From Escherichia coli DSM 30083 = JCM 1649 = ATCC 11775 (GTDB lineage: Bacteria; Pseudomonadota; Gammaproteobacteria; Enterobacterales; Enterobacteriaceae): a stretch of DNA of 64,000 nucleotides. Numbering within the stretch: the first letter of the stretch is position 1; each line of letters starts with the position of its first letter. Where the stretch lies: contig NZ_CP033092.2 of assembly GCF_003697165.2 (NCBI RefSeq), positions 3,286,001-3,350,000 on the forward strand. Direction: 5' to 3'. The notes beneath the pieces were generated by a model, which saw only the letters and a list, made by a program, of their open reading frames with translations, did not search any database and was not told the origin of the DNA. Shown in pieces: positions 39,132-47,682 of this stretch. The position numbers and the translations under genes are program-made.

Positions 39132-39896
39132 ATGAAATTGAATATCCGCGCGCAAACTGCACAAAACCAGCACAATAATTCTCCCATCATTCTTGTCCAT
39201 GGTCTGTTTGGCAGCCTCGACAACCTTGGCGTACTGGCTCGCGATCTGGTAAACGATCACAATATCATCCAGGTTGATATGCGTAACCACGGTCTTTCAC
39301 CGAGAGATCCGGTAATGAATTACCCGGCGATGGCCCAGGATCTTGTTGATACCCTGGATGCACTGCAGATCGACAAAGCAACATTTATCGGTCACTCCAT
39401 GGGCGGTAAAGCGGTAATGGCTCTTACTGCACTAGCCCCCGATCGCATTGACAAGCTGGTGGCGATTGATATTGCGCCGGTCGATTATCACGTTCGCCGT
39501 CATGATGAGATTTTCGCGGCCATCAACGCAGTCAGTGAATCAGACGCACAAACACGCCAGCAAGCAGCGGCAATAATGCGCCAGCATCTTAATGAAGAAG
39601 GGGTGATTCAGTTTCTGTTGAAATCTTTTGTTGACGGGGAGTGGTGCTTTAACGTGCCAGTATTGTGGGATCAGTATCCGCATATTGTGGGTTGGGAGAA
39701 AATCCCGGCATGGGATCATCCTACCCTGTTTATCCCTGGCGGCAATTCTCCGTATGTTAGCGAGCAGTACCGTGATGATTTACTGGCACAATTTCCACAG
39801 GCTCGGGCTCATGTGATTGCAGGCGCGGGTCACTGGGTTCATGCTGAAAAACCGGATGCGGTATTACGCGCTATCCGTCGCTATCTCAATGATTAA
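39132..39896 (+). CDS. ybfF: Alpha/beta-hydrolase esterase YbfF
   Basis: A 254-residue cytoplasmic esterase, active on acyl-CoA and short esters in E. coli. The nucleophile is Ser89 in FIGHSMGGKAV. The oxyanion region is HGLFGSLDNLG, and the catalytic histidine is in GAGHWVHAEKP. A start ATG follows AAAGAACTTTGCC with moderate Shine-Dalgarno content. Confidence 0.95.
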   Translation: MKLNIRAQTAQNQHNNSPIILVHGLFGSLDNLGVLARDLVNDHNIIQVDMRNHGLSPRDPVMNYPAMAQDLVDTLDALQIDKATFIGHSMGGKAVMALTALAPDRIDKLVAIDIAPVDYHVRRHDEIFAAINAVSESDAQTRQQAAAIMRQHLNEEGVIQFLLKSFVDGEWCFNVPVLWDQYPHIVGWEKIPAWDHPTLFIPGGNSPYVSEQYRDDLLAQFPQARAHVIAGAGHWVHAEKPDAVLRAIRRYLND

Positions 39897-39899
39897 CGC

Positions 39900-39919
39900 A
39901 ACTGATTAAAAACCCAGCG
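39900..39919 (+). promoter_or_regulatory. LexA-box-like sequence before ybfE
   Basis: AACTGATTAAAAACCCAGCG is the sequence listed for the SOS operator of ybfE in E. coli, as I remember it. It departs from the CTGT-N8-ACAG consensus at two defined positions, so binding would be weak. It lies 117 bp upstream of ybfE. Confidence 0.55.
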
Positions 39920-40035
39920 TCCGCGTCGCTTTCCGCGCGTGGACGTTGGCGTGACTCATCGCGCTGATGTATTATGGCGCGCTATCCATCCGGGCAGAGG
40001 CCTGGCTGATTGTTTCCCCCGAAGTCACCAAGATC

Positions 40036-40329
40036 ATGGCCAAAGAACAAACGGACCGTACGACATTAGATCTGTTCGCGCACGAGCGTCGACCGGGACG
40101 ACCGAAAACTAATCCGCTTTCGCGCGATGAACAGCTGCGTATTAATAAACGCAACCAACTAAAACGCGACAAAGTACGTGGCCTTAAGCGTGTCGAACTG
40201 AAGCTGAACGCGGAAGCTGTCGAGGCACTGAACGAGCTGGCGGAGTCGCGCAATATGAGCCGTAGCGAACTGATCGAAGAGATGTTAATGCAGCAACTGG
40301 CGGCGCTGCGTAGTCAGGGCATCGTTTAA
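40036..40329 (+). CDS. ybfE: LexA-regulated ribbon-helix-helix protein YbfE
   Basis: A 97-residue basic protein from MAKEQTDRTTLDLF. The C-terminal half (KRVELKLNAEAVEALNELAE, then MSRSELIEEML) is a CopG-type ribbon-helix-helix DNA-binding fold. It is annotated in E. coli as SOS-controlled with unknown target. The frame opens 23 codons earlier, but those include no ribosome site and extend over the promoter region. Confidence 0.9.
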   Translation: MAKEQTDRTTLDLFAHERRPGRPKTNPLSRDEQLRINKRNQLKRDKVRGLKRVELKLNAEAVEALNELAESRNMSRSELIEEMLMQQLAALRSQGIV

Positions 40330-40468
40330 ATTTCCACTTTCATGTAGCACAGTGTGCAGTCCTGCTCGTTTGCTGATTCCGCAAGACTGCCTGTTCTGCT
40401 ATGATTGCCTTTATCCGTGGGCAATTTTCCACCCCCATTTCAATAAGTTTCAAGAGGTTATTTCACTC

Positions 40469-40999
40469 ATGGCTATCACTGGCATCTTTTTCGGCAGCGA
40501 CACCGGTAATACCGAAAATATCGCAAAAATGATTCAAAAACAGCTTGGTAAAGACGTTGCCGATGTCCATGACATTGCAAAAAGCAGCAAAGAAGATCTG
40601 GAAGCATATGACATTCTGCTGCTGGGCATCCCAACCTGGTATTACGGCGAAGCGCAGTGTGACTGGGATGACTTCTTCCCGACTCTCGAAGAGATTGATT
40701 TTAATGGTAAACTGGTTGCGCTGTTTGGTTGTGGCGACCAGGAAGATTACGCAGAATACTTCTGCGATGCATTGGGCACCATCCGCGACATCATTGAACC
40801 GCGCGGCGCAACTATCGTTGGTCACTGGCCAACCGCGGGCTACCACTTCGAAGCGTCAAAAGGTCTGGCTGATGATGACCACTTTGTCGGTCTGGCTATC
40901 GACGAAGATCGTCAGCCGGAACTGACCGCTGAACGTGTAGAAAAATGGGTTAAACAAATTTCTGAAGAGCTGCATCTCGACGAAATTCTCAATGCCTGA
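40469..40999 (+). CDS. fldA: Flavodoxin 1
   Basis: An essential 176-residue FMN electron carrier for biotin synthase, pyruvate formate-lyase activation, methionine synthase reactivation and IspG/H. The phosphate-binding loop is GSDTGNTEN, with Trp57 (GIPTWYYGEAQCDWDDF) and the 90s loop GCGDQEDYAEYFCDA around the flavin. The start is MAITGIFFG after AAGAGG; the 39-codon upstream extension is not real. It forms an iron-response block with uof-fur. Confidence 0.97.
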   Translation: MAITGIFFGSDTGNTENIAKMIQKQLGKDVADVHDIAKSSKEDLEAYDILLLGIPTWYYGEAQCDWDDFFPTLEEIDFNGKLVALFGCGDQEDYAEYFCDALGTIRDIIEPRGATIVGHWPTAGYHFEASKGLADDDHFVGLAIDEDRQPELTAERVEKWVKQISEELHLDEILNA

Positions 41000-41006
41000 T
41001 GTGATG

Positions 41007-41030
41007 CGGCGTAGACTCATGTCTACGCCG
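41007..41030 (+). terminator. Stem-loop after fldA
   Basis: CGGCGTAGAC and GTCTACGCCG make a perfect 10-bp stem with a TCAT loop, 8 bp after the fldA stop. The U-tract is weak, so termination may be partial; fur transcripts originating at fldA are known in E. coli. Confidence 0.6.
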
Positions 41031-41204
41031 TATTAATAGATAATGCCAATCAAAATAATTGCTACAAATTTGTAACTTTTGCTGTTGTACCTGTACAATG
41101 TCCCGGTGTTCAAGTGGCCTTGCCGTTGTAAATGTAAGCTGTGCCACGTTTTTATTAACAATATTTGCCAGGGACTTGTGGTTTTCATTTAGGCGTGGCA
41201 ATTC

Positions 41205-41223
41205 TATAATGATACGCATTATC
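41205..41223. promoter_or_regulatory. Fur box over the uof start
   Basis: TATAATGATACGCATTATC matches most of the 19-bp Fur consensus GATAATGATAATCATTATC. It overlaps the uof initiation codon, in line with known fur autoregulation. Confidence 0.7.
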
Positions 41224-41295
41224 TCAAGAGCAAATTCTGTCACTTCTTCTAATGAAGTGAACCGCTTAGTAACAGGACAGATTCCGCATGACTGA
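41209..41295 (+). CDS. uof: Fur leader peptide Uof
   Basis: A 28-codon frame (begins MIRIISRANSV, ends VTGQIPHD) whose end overlaps the fur start by 8 bp. In E. coli its translation is coupled to that of fur and is the target of the iron-stress sRNA RyhB. Both the length and the overlap match that arrangement. Confidence 0.88.
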   Translation: MIRIISRANSVTSSNEVNRLVTGQIPHD

Positions 41296-41734
41296 TAACA
41301 ATACCGCCCTAAAGAAAGCTGGCCTGAAAGTAACGCTTCCTCGCTTGAAAATCCTGGAAGTTCTTCAGGAGCCGGACAACCATCACGTCAGTGCGGAAGA
41401 TTTATACAAACGTCTGATCGATATGGGTGAAGAAATTGGTCTGGCTACGGTATATCGCGTACTGAACCAGTTTGACGACGCTGGTATCGTCACCCGCCAC
41501 AATTTTGAAGGCGGTAAATCCGTATTTGAACTAACACAGCAACATCACCACGATCACCTGATCTGCCTCGACTGCGGTAAGGTTATCGAATTTAGTGATG
41601 ATTCCATCGAAGCGCGTCAGCGTGAAATCGCCGCAAAACATGGCATTCGCCTGACTAACCACAGTCTCTATCTTTACGGTCACTGTGCCGAAGGCGATTG
41701 CCGCGAAGATGAGCACGCGCACGAAGGCAAATAA
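41288..41734 (+). CDS. fur: Ferric uptake regulator
   Basis: A 148-residue Fe2+-dependent repressor. The N-terminal winged helix contains LATVYRVLNQFDDAGIVTRH. The metal site is the histidine cluster HHHDHLICLDCGKVIEF (about 87-103), with a second CxxxxC (HCAEGDCREDEHAH) near the end. It follows fldA, one of the genes needed to repair iron enzymes. Confidence 0.98.
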   Translation: MTDNNTALKKAGLKVTLPRLKILEVLQEPDNHHVSAEDLYKRLIDMGEEIGLATVYRVLNQFDDAGIVTRHNFEGGKSVFELTQQHHHDHLICLDCGKVIEFSDDSIEARQREIAAKHGIRLTNHSLYLYGHCAEGDCREDEHAHEGK

Positions 41735-41750
41735 GCCAGCCTGAACGAGA

Positions 41751-41776
41751 AAAGCCAACCTGCAGGTTGGCTTTTT
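41751..41776. terminator. fur terminator
   Basis: AAAGCCAACC (41751-41760) and GGTTGGCTTT (41765-41774) form a 10-bp stem with loop TGCA and a U-run. It serves fur on the plus strand and probably chiQ on the other. Confidence 0.85.
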
Positions 41777-41817
41777 TATACAAGGAAAATAAGAAAAGCG
41801 AGAGTTACAGCTCTCAC

Positions 41818-42144
41818 TTATTTGTTATTACTGCGAATTTCCTGCCAGACCTTATCACAATCGGCTTTCACCGCCTGATCATTTCCGGTTTGCGTTGCCT
41901 GAATACACTGCTGATAATCCAGTACGCGGACACTTTCCTGCTCGGCAAACTGCTGATGTTGTTTCTCTTTCTTCAGCACGTTTAACACGCTCTGGCAGGC
42001 TTCAATTTTTTCCGGCGAACCTTGTGCGGTGTTGATACAGGCGCTGTATGCCTCTTTCAGACGACTGTCTTCCTGTGGCGCGGTGGATTGTGCACAAGCC
42101 ACCAGCCCCGATGCCATCATGGCGATGAGAATCAATTTTTTCAT
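41818..42144 (-). CDS. chiQ: Lipoprotein ChiQ (YbfN)
   Basis: A 108-residue lipoprotein with signal peptide MKKLILIAMMASGLVAC and Cys17 as the lipidated residue (LVAC lipobox). The rest is helical with two further cysteine pairs (SACIN, EACQS; QQCIQ, ADCDK). It lies 49 bp after chiP, is co-transcribed with it and is co-silenced by the ChiX sRNA in E. coli. Its role in chitosugar uptake is unknown. Confidence 0.92.
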   Translation of the reverse strand: MKKLILIAMMASGLVACAQSTAPQEDSRLKEAYSACINTAQGSPEKIEACQSVLNVLKKEKQHQQFAEQESVRVLDYQQCIQATQTGNDQAVKADCDKVWQEIRSNNK

Positions 42145-42193
42145 TGCAAATTCCTCAAACGTGCGGCAGGCACAAAACCTGCCGCGTCGGGCA

Positions 42194-43600
42194 TCAGAAG
42201 ATGGTGAATGGTGCGATTACCATAAATTTCACGTCACGCTCATCCTGGAAGATGTTGCCGTAACCACCGCCCCAGCTTGGGATGTCGGAGTGGTTGTCAT
42301 ATTCGGTGAAATGCAGTTTGAACATCGTGCCCTTGGCACGACCGTCCTGAATGGTGTAAACCGCATCCAGGCTGTAGGCAGACTCTTCAATAGTCCGGTT
42401 CTTGTCGTAGTACGCATCCGGATTGCTCTGCCAGGTCGCAGGTTTAGCATCCCATGCGTAAACGTAGGAAGCGCCGATGGCGAAGCCTGGAAGATTCCAG
42501 TTTTTCAGGTCATACATCGCACCGAAGAAGACCGCTTTTTCGCCGTTGGCGTTGAAGTCGGAACGGTTATCCCACCAGATATCCAGGCGACCGTTCGAGG
42601 AAGCGTAGGTTGGAGTCATACGTTGCAGGAAGTATCCTTGCTGACCGTCAGCCTTAACCCAGGTACCTTCGAGGCGCAAATCCACTACGTCAGCCGCCCG
42701 GTAACCAAAGGTCAACGCCTGCAGCCAGGCGGTGCCGTCATAAAGATCGTTGACGCTGCGATCGTCAACTTTATCGCGCGTACCATAGAACTGGTAGCTG
42801 GTGGTTAACGGGCTACCGGCGATATCAAATTTGTAGCTGGCTTTGGCAAAATATTGATCGATATACCCTTCGGCCTGACCAAACGCCGCTTCCAGTACGA
42901 AGTTATTTTTGAAGTCGTACTTCGCCCCAAGGGAGTGTAGATAATCAACTTTGGTGGTTTTATCGTTCTGATAAAACTCATCCATTTCCAGATGCCACGG
43001 TGCTTTGTATTCGTTGGTCCACATGTAGGAGAAACTCAACGCACCAGCATCGCCGTAATCAAAATTCGCCCCGGCCTCCGCCCCCTGATAAGTACCCGGC
43101 ATAAAGCTCCAGTGTGGCGCTAACAGCGTCTGACCGGTTGGCTGAATATAACCTGCCCTCGCCCAAACCGGACCGTATTTAAATTTGGCCGCTGCTTTAT
43201 ACAGGCTTATACCGCTTTTATCGCCGGACCAGTCTTCGTCATAGGCTTTATTACTTTTTGAAAACGCGATTTCGTTCGGGTGAGAGCTGTCGCCGTTTTC
43301 CGCCATTTCAATCGCCGTAAACGCGGCAATATCAAGGCCGAACATATCAGCAGCATAACCAGACTGAAAATCGAGGTTGGCGTTCCAGGTGGAGTGAGAA
43401 AGGTTGGTTTTGTATTTATCGCCGTCGGTAACATCTTTACGGTCGCGTTCACGCTGCCAGTAATAGATACCGCCGGTTAAGGTTGAATCGTCGATGAATC
43501 CTTCGGCGCGAGCCTCCGGAATTGCCATAAAGCCCGACATAGCTGTAACACCGGCGATAGCCAGCGCCAGCGTACTACGTTTGCCACTAAACGTACGCAT
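42194..43600 (-). CDS. chiP: Chitoporin ChiP (OprD family)
   Basis: An outer-membrane porin for chitobiose and chito-oligosaccharides, 468 residues. A signal peptide of about 32 residues ends at EARA/EG. It is followed by the OprD-type barrel with alternating strands, GGIYYWQRERDRKD near the start and terminal Phe (FMVIAPFTIF), the BAM recognition signature. The ATG follows AAAGAGGATTAACCC, which contains the ChiX pairing site. Confidence 0.96.
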   Translation of the reverse strand: MRTFSGKRSTLALAIAGVTAMSGFMAIPEARAEGFIDDSTLTGGIYYWQRERDRKDVTDGDKYKTNLSHSTWNANLDFQSGYAADMFGLDIAAFTAIEMAENGDSSHPNEIAFSKSNKAYDEDWSGDKSGISLYKAAAKFKYGPVWARAGYIQPTGQTLLAPHWSFMPGTYQGAEAGANFDYGDAGALSFSYMWTNEYKAPWHLEMDEFYQNDKTTKVDYLHSLGAKYDFKNNFVLEAAFGQAEGYIDQYFAKASYKFDIAGSPLTTSYQFYGTRDKVDDRSVNDLYDGTAWLQALTFGYRAADVVDLRLEGTWVKADGQQGYFLQRMTPTYASSNGRLDIWWDNRSDFNANGEKAVFFGAMYDLKNWNLPGFAIGASYVYAWDAKPATWQSNPDAYYDKNRTIEESAYSLDAVYTIQDGRAKGTMFKLHFTEYDNHSDIPSWGGGYGNIFQDERDVKFMVIAPFTIF

Positions 43601-43607
43601 GGGTTAA

Positions 43608-43620
43608 TCCTCTTTGACGT
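43608..43620 (-). promoter_or_regulatory. ChiX sRNA pairing site at the chiP ribosome site
   Basis: On the minus strand ACGTCAAAGAGGA covers the Shine-Dalgarno sequence 8 bases before the chiP ATG. It is the segment that pairs with ChiX in E. coli, shutting chiP unless a chitobiose-operon RNA traps the sRNA. Confidence 0.75.
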
Positions 43621-43708
43621 ATAAATTGCTGCACCAAAGGTGAACAGCGAAAAAAATAAAAATTAAAAAAGTAGCGTTGAGAAAAGTCTCGCTGACTACA
43701 GGAACAGA

Positions 43709-43732
43709 CTATTTTTCGCGACGCGAATTATC
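43709..43732. promoter_or_regulatory. NagC-operator-like palindrome upstream of chiP
   Basis: TATTTTTCGCGACGCGAATTA has the TTT-CGCGACGCG-AA pattern of NagC/Mlc operators and lies about 110 bp before the chiP start. NagC control of chiP is known in E. coli. The rest of 43733-43955 is AT-rich with no gene that I accept. Confidence 0.65.
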
Positions 43733-43958
43733 AATCTCTTTCTGTAACCAGAATGTAAGAACATGAGCAACCGCACATATTTTGATGATTTTTGTTACAA
43801 GGCTTAAGTTGTAGTTGAAAGGCTTGCAGAAGAATAAAAGCGTGAATTTCCAGCAAGATGAAAACGGTTACATTTTACTTAATTATGGTTTGTGATTTTA
43901 AATTTGTTTTCTGGATAAATTGCGAAGCGGAATTAATTCGCGAAGAAAAGCAGAAAAA

Positions 43959-43981
43959 AAACGCCGCAGAGCGCGGCGTTT
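43959..43981 (-). terminator. glnS terminator
   Basis: AACGCCGC and GCGGCGTT form an 8-bp stem around AGAGC. On the minus strand a long U-run follows. It lies 68 bp past the glnS stop; a REP-like element (GCCGGATGCGGCGTAAACGC, 44004-44040) sits between. Confidence 0.82.
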
Positions 43982-44048
43982 GGGATTGTTTGCATATTTC
44001 TTGCCGGATGCGGCGTAAACGCTTCACCCGGCCTGGTAGAACTTAAAA

Positions 44049-45713
44049 TTACTCGCCAACTTTCGCCCAGGTATCACGCAGCCCAACGGTGCGGTTAAAT
44101 ACCGGTTTTTCCGCCGTAGAATGGCGGCTGTCGAGGCAGAAATAACCTTCACGCTCAAACTGGAATGCTTTACCCGCAACCGCATCTTTCAGCGACGGTT
44201 CAGCAAAGCCCTGTTTGATCACCAGCGATTCCGGGTTAATCACCGACAGGAAATCATCCGCAGCACCAGGGTTCGGCACGCTGAACAGACGGTCATACAA
44301 ACGGATTTCAACCGGCAGCGCATGTGCCGCGCTCACCCAGTGAATAACACCTTTGACTTTACGACCATCTGCCGGATCTTTGCTTAAGGTGTCGGCGTCA
44401 TAAGTACAGAAGATGGTGGTGATATTGCCTTCGGCATCTTTCTCCACGCGTTCTGCCTTAATGACGTAAGCATTACGCAGACGCACTTCTTTACCCAGCA
44501 CCAGACGTTTGTACTGCTTGTTAGCTTCTTCGCGGAAATCGGCGCGATCGATCCAAATCTCACCGCTAAACGGCACCTGACGGCTGCCCATTTCCGGTTT
44601 ATTCGGATGGTTCGGCATGGTAACCATTTCGCCTTCGCCCTGGTAGTTTTCGATAACCAGTTTCACCGGATCGATAACCGCCATTGCGCGCGGCGCATTT
44701 TCGTTGAGATCTTCACGGATGCAGGATTCCAGTGACGCCATCTCAATGGTGTTGTCCTGCTTGGTCACACCAATGCGTTTGCAGAACTCACGAATAGAAG
44801 CCGCAGTGTAACCACGACGACGCAGACCAGAAATGGTCGGCATACGCGGGTCATCCCAGCCTTCAACGTGCTTATCGGTCACCAGCAGGTTCAGCTTACG
44901 CTTGGACATCACAGTGTATTCCAGATTCAGGCGCGAGAATTCGTACTGGCGCGGGTGAACAGGAATGGTGATGTTGTCCAGTACCCAGTCGTACAGACGG
45001 CGGTTGTCCTGGAACTCAAGCGTACACAGAGAGTGCGTAATACCTTCCAGCGCATCGCTGATGCAGTGGGTGAAGTCGTACATCGGGTAGATGCACCACT
45101 TGTTGCCAGTCTGGTGGTGTTCAGCAAACTTAATGCGGTACAGCACCGGATCGCGCATCACGATAAACGGCGAAGCCATGTCGATTTTCGCACGCAGGCA
45201 GGCTTTACCTTCTTCAAAACCGCCGGTACGCATTTTCTCGAACAGCGCCAGGTTCTCTTCAACGCTGCGATCGCGGTACGGGCTGTTTTTACCCGGCTGC
45301 GTCAAGGTGCCGCGGTATTCGCGGATCTGTTCCGGCGTCAGTTCATCAACGTACGCCAGGCCTTTATTGATCAGTTCGATCGCATAGGCGTGGAGCTGAT
45401 CAAAATAATCGGAGGAGTAACGGACGTTACCAGACCAGTGGAAACCTAACCACTCTACGTCGTTTTTGATCGAATCGACATACTCGATATCTTCTTTTAC
45501 CGGGTTAGTGTCGTCGAAACGCAGGTTGCACTGGCCTTTATAGTCCTGGGCGATCCCGAAGTTCAGGCAGATAGATTTCGCATGGCCAATATGCAGATAG
45601 CCATTCGGCTCCGGCGGGAAACGGGTGTGTACTGTGGTGTGCTTACCACTGGCCAGATCTTCATCGATGATCTGACGAATAAAGTTAGTCGGGCGGGCTT
45701 CTGCCTCACTCAT
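44049..45713 (-). CDS. glnS: Glutaminyl-tRNA synthetase
   Basis: A class I synthetase that charges tRNA-Gln directly. The protein has 554 residues, with the HIGH motif in GYLHIGHAKSICLNFG and the KMSKS-type motif VMSKRKLNLLV. The C-terminal anticodon-binding barrels cover about 340-554. The ATG follows GAGGAATCCACG. Two glutamine tRNA genes lie at the far end of this same window. Confidence 0.98.
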   Translation of the reverse strand: MSEAEARPTNFIRQIIDEDLASGKHTTVHTRFPPEPNGYLHIGHAKSICLNFGIAQDYKGQCNLRFDDTNPVKEDIEYVDSIKNDVEWLGFHWSGNVRYSSDYFDQLHAYAIELINKGLAYVDELTPEQIREYRGTLTQPGKNSPYRDRSVEENLALFEKMRTGGFEEGKACLRAKIDMASPFIVMRDPVLYRIKFAEHHQTGNKWCIYPMYDFTHCISDALEGITHSLCTLEFQDNRRLYDWVLDNITIPVHPRQYEFSRLNLEYTVMSKRKLNLLVTDKHVEGWDDPRMPTISGLRRRGYTAASIREFCKRIGVTKQDNTIEMASLESCIREDLNENAPRAMAVIDPVKLVIENYQGEGEMVTMPNHPNKPEMGSRQVPFSGEIWIDRADFREEANKQYKRLVLGKEVRLRNAYVIKAERVEKDAEGNITTIFCTYDADTLSKDPADGRKVKGVIHWVSAAHALPVEIRLYDRLFSVPNPGAADDFLSVINPESLVIKQGFAEPSLKDAVAGKAFQFEREGYFCLDSRHSTAEKPVFNRTVGLRDTWAKVGE

Positions 45714-45932
45714 CGTGGATTCCTCAAAGCGTAAACAACGTATAACGGCGTATGATCTTATAAGCGGGACAGGCTGACAACTGTTAGTTAGAGAAAAAAT
45801 GGTTTTGCGTAAGATATTGGGGCGTTTTCTGCGCTACTGCCAGCAGATCCTCGCGCTGGAAACGTAAGGCCAAACGTCGCCAGCCTGACGCATTTATTAA
45901 ATTGCCGGATGAGCTGGCCGCAGAGTCATAGA
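45714..45932. other. Junction between glnS and the accessory island
   Basis: The glnS promoter region and the end of the island share these 219 bp. I see no gene, no direct repeat and no insertion sequence. A short stretch near 45901 (GCCGGATGAGCTGGCCGC) is partly REP-like. Confidence 0.5.
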
Positions 45933-46694
45933 TTAGTCGGCTATGATTAAACGCGTCGACAAGGACGCAAGCGTTCTACGCGTCTGCCCATCAAGCTGAC
46001 TATCCGTAATAATCTCTGTCAGTTCATTAAGATGCGCGATATTAAACAGCGACCATGAACCGTATTTTGAGCTGTCAGCCAGGAGAATTTTGCGCGAAGC
46101 ATGCGCGATAAGATCGCGTTTTAGTGCGGCTTTCTCTTCCGTGGGTGCTGTAATACCCTTTTCAAGATCCCAGCTGTTACAGCTTAAAAATGCCACGTCC
46201 GGCCAGGTATTTTGCAGCAATTTACGACCATGTTCGCCAATGCAGGACTGGCTGGAGTCGTCGATACGTCCGCCGATAATCGTCACTTCAATTTGCTTGA
46301 ATTCAGCCAAAAAAAGCGCGATATGCAGGTCGCTGGTGATCACGCGAAGCGGTAAATGTGTAATCTGCCGCGCAAGTTCAATCATTGTCGTACCGGCATC
46401 AAGGACGACGGAATCCCCCGCTTTGACCATTGACGCCGCTGCGCTGGCGATGGCATGTTTTTCCGCCAGGCTGCGCTGCATTTTCTCATGGGTAGTCGGT
46501 TGGGTAGGAATAAACCGGTTGAGGGTCACACCGCCGTGTGTACGGCTGATAACACCCTGCTCATCGAGTTTTATCAGGTCTCGACGAATCGTAGCCGGCG
46601 ACGCATTGGTTACCGCCACCAGCTCATCAACGGTGACCAGATTATGGCTTTTCAGGTAATCCATGATCTGCTCTAACCGGTTATATCCCTTCAT
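45933..46694 (-). CDS. DeoR/GlpR-family transcriptional regulator of the island
   Basis: A 253-residue repressor-type protein. The N-terminal HTH (LVTVDELVAVTNASPATIRR, about 19-38, then DLIKLDEQGVISRTHGG) is the DeoR signature. The C-terminal sugar-phosphate isomerase-like domain has LDAGTTMIELAR (about 98-109) and IIGGRIDDSSQ, where phosphorylated sugar effectors bind. It is the last gene of the minus arm, one base after pdxA2. It probably represses both arms through the paired operators at 48940 and 49046. Effector unknown; a phosphorylated C4 acid or DHAP-like product is plausible. Confidence 0.9.
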   Translation of the reverse strand: MKGYNRLEQIMDYLKSHNLVTVDELVAVTNASPATIRRDLIKLDEQGVISRTHGGVTLNRFIPTQPTTHEKMQRSLAEKHAIASAAASMVKAGDSVVLDAGTTMIELARQITHLPLRVITSDLHIALFLAEFKQIEVTIIGGRIDDSSQSCIGEHGRKLLQNTWPDVAFLSCNSWDLEKGITAPTEEKAALKRDLIAHASRKILLADSSKYGSWSLFNIAHLNELTEIITDSQLDGQTRRTLASLSTRLIIAD

Positions 46695-46695
46695 T

Positions 46696-47682
46696 TTATT
46701 CTCGCGAAATCTGCATTGCTAACTGGATGGAAACTGCCATGCTCTCAGACTTGGCTTTTCCTGTCCAGGCAATATCAAACGCGGTGCCGTGGTCGGCAGA
46801 AGTGCGAATAAATGGCAACCCGGCGGTGATATTCACCCCATCATAAAATCCAAGCAGTTTTAAAGGGATATGCCCCTGATCGTGGTACATAGCCACTACC
46901 ATATCGAATAGCCCTTCATGGCATTGCATAAACACGGTATCTGGCGGGCACGGGCCAGTAACATCAATATCTTCGGCCTGCATTGCTTCAATCGCAGGCG
47001 CGATAATCTCGATTTCCTCAGTGCCGAATAAACCATGTTCCCCTGCATGTGGATTTACACCCGCCACGGCAATACGCGGACGCTCAATACCAACACGTTT
47101 CAGGAAGTGGTTCGCAACTCGAATAACCGTTTTGACCCTTTCACCATTCAAAGTATCCAGGAATTTACGCAGTGAGATGTGAGTCGAAATATGGATAACC
47201 TTGAGCTTATCGGTATAGAGCACCATCGCGTACTCTTTGCTGCCGGTAAGATGGGCCAGCAATTCCGTATGCCCCGGATAGTTATGCCCGCCAAGATGCA
47301 GCGCTTCTTTATTCAGCGGCGCAGTGGCTATGGCTTTCACCTCGCCTGATAAGGCCAGAGCCGTTGCACGTTTGATACAGCGATACGCTAAATCGCCTGC
47401 CGCAGCCTGTACCACTCCGGGTGTCAGCGCATCGGGGTTAGCCAGCGGCTCATCCATCACGTTAATCACGCCGGGAGCAAAATGGGCGTCGCACACCTTT
47501 TGAATGACGCGTAACTCTGCCTGCGGCGTGATATTCATCGCCATAATACGTCGCAGCGTACGCACACAGCCCACCACCACCACCGGGGCACCAGCAAGCC
47601 CGGCTTCGCTCAGGGATTTAATAATGATCTCCGGGCCAATACCCGCCGGGTCACCCATCGTTACCGCAATAATATTATTCAC
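46696..47682 (-). CDS. pdxA2: PdxA2-type 4-phospho-D-threonate/erythronate 3-dehydrogenase
   Basis: A 328-residue PdxA-superfamily oxidative decarboxylase. Motifs are MGDPAGIGPEI (9-19), the metal-binding histidines in YPGHTELLAHLTG, NPHAGEHGLFGTEE and VAMYHDQGHIPLK, and the closing TSADHGTAFDIAWTG. Housekeeping PdxA works in vitamin B6 synthesis. Copies next to a DUF1537 kinase belong to the PdxA2 group, which oxidises 4-phospho-threonate or erythronate at C3 to give DHAP and CO2. Its start overlaps the kinase stop by 8 bp. The stereochemistry of the substrate cannot be read from the sequence. Confidence 0.88.
   Translation of the reverse strand: MNNIIAVTMGDPAGIGPEIIIKSLSEAGLAGAPVVVVGCVRTLRRIMAMNITPQAELRVIQKVCDAHFAPGVINVMDEPLANPDALTPGVVQAAAGDLAYRCIKRATALALSGEVKAIATAPLNKEALHLGGHNYPGHTELLAHLTGSKEYAMVLYTDKLKVIHISTHISLRKFLDTLNGERVKTVIRVANHFLKRVGIERPRIAVAGVNPHAGEHGLFGTEEIEIIAPAIEAMQAEDIDVTGPCPPDTVFMQCHEGLFDMVVAMYHDQGHIPLKLLGFYDGVNITAGLPFIRTSADHGTAFDIAWTGKAKSESMAVSIQLAMQISRE

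Noticed and set aside
43858..44046. 62-codon frame between chiP and glnS
   Set aside because: It runs through the glnS terminator and a REP element, so it is not a plausible gene.
46696..47682. Housekeeping pdxA for vitamin B6 synthesis
   Set aside because: It is fused operonically to a DUF1537 kinase and a DeoR regulator, not to ksgA/apaG, so it belongs to the PdxA2 group.
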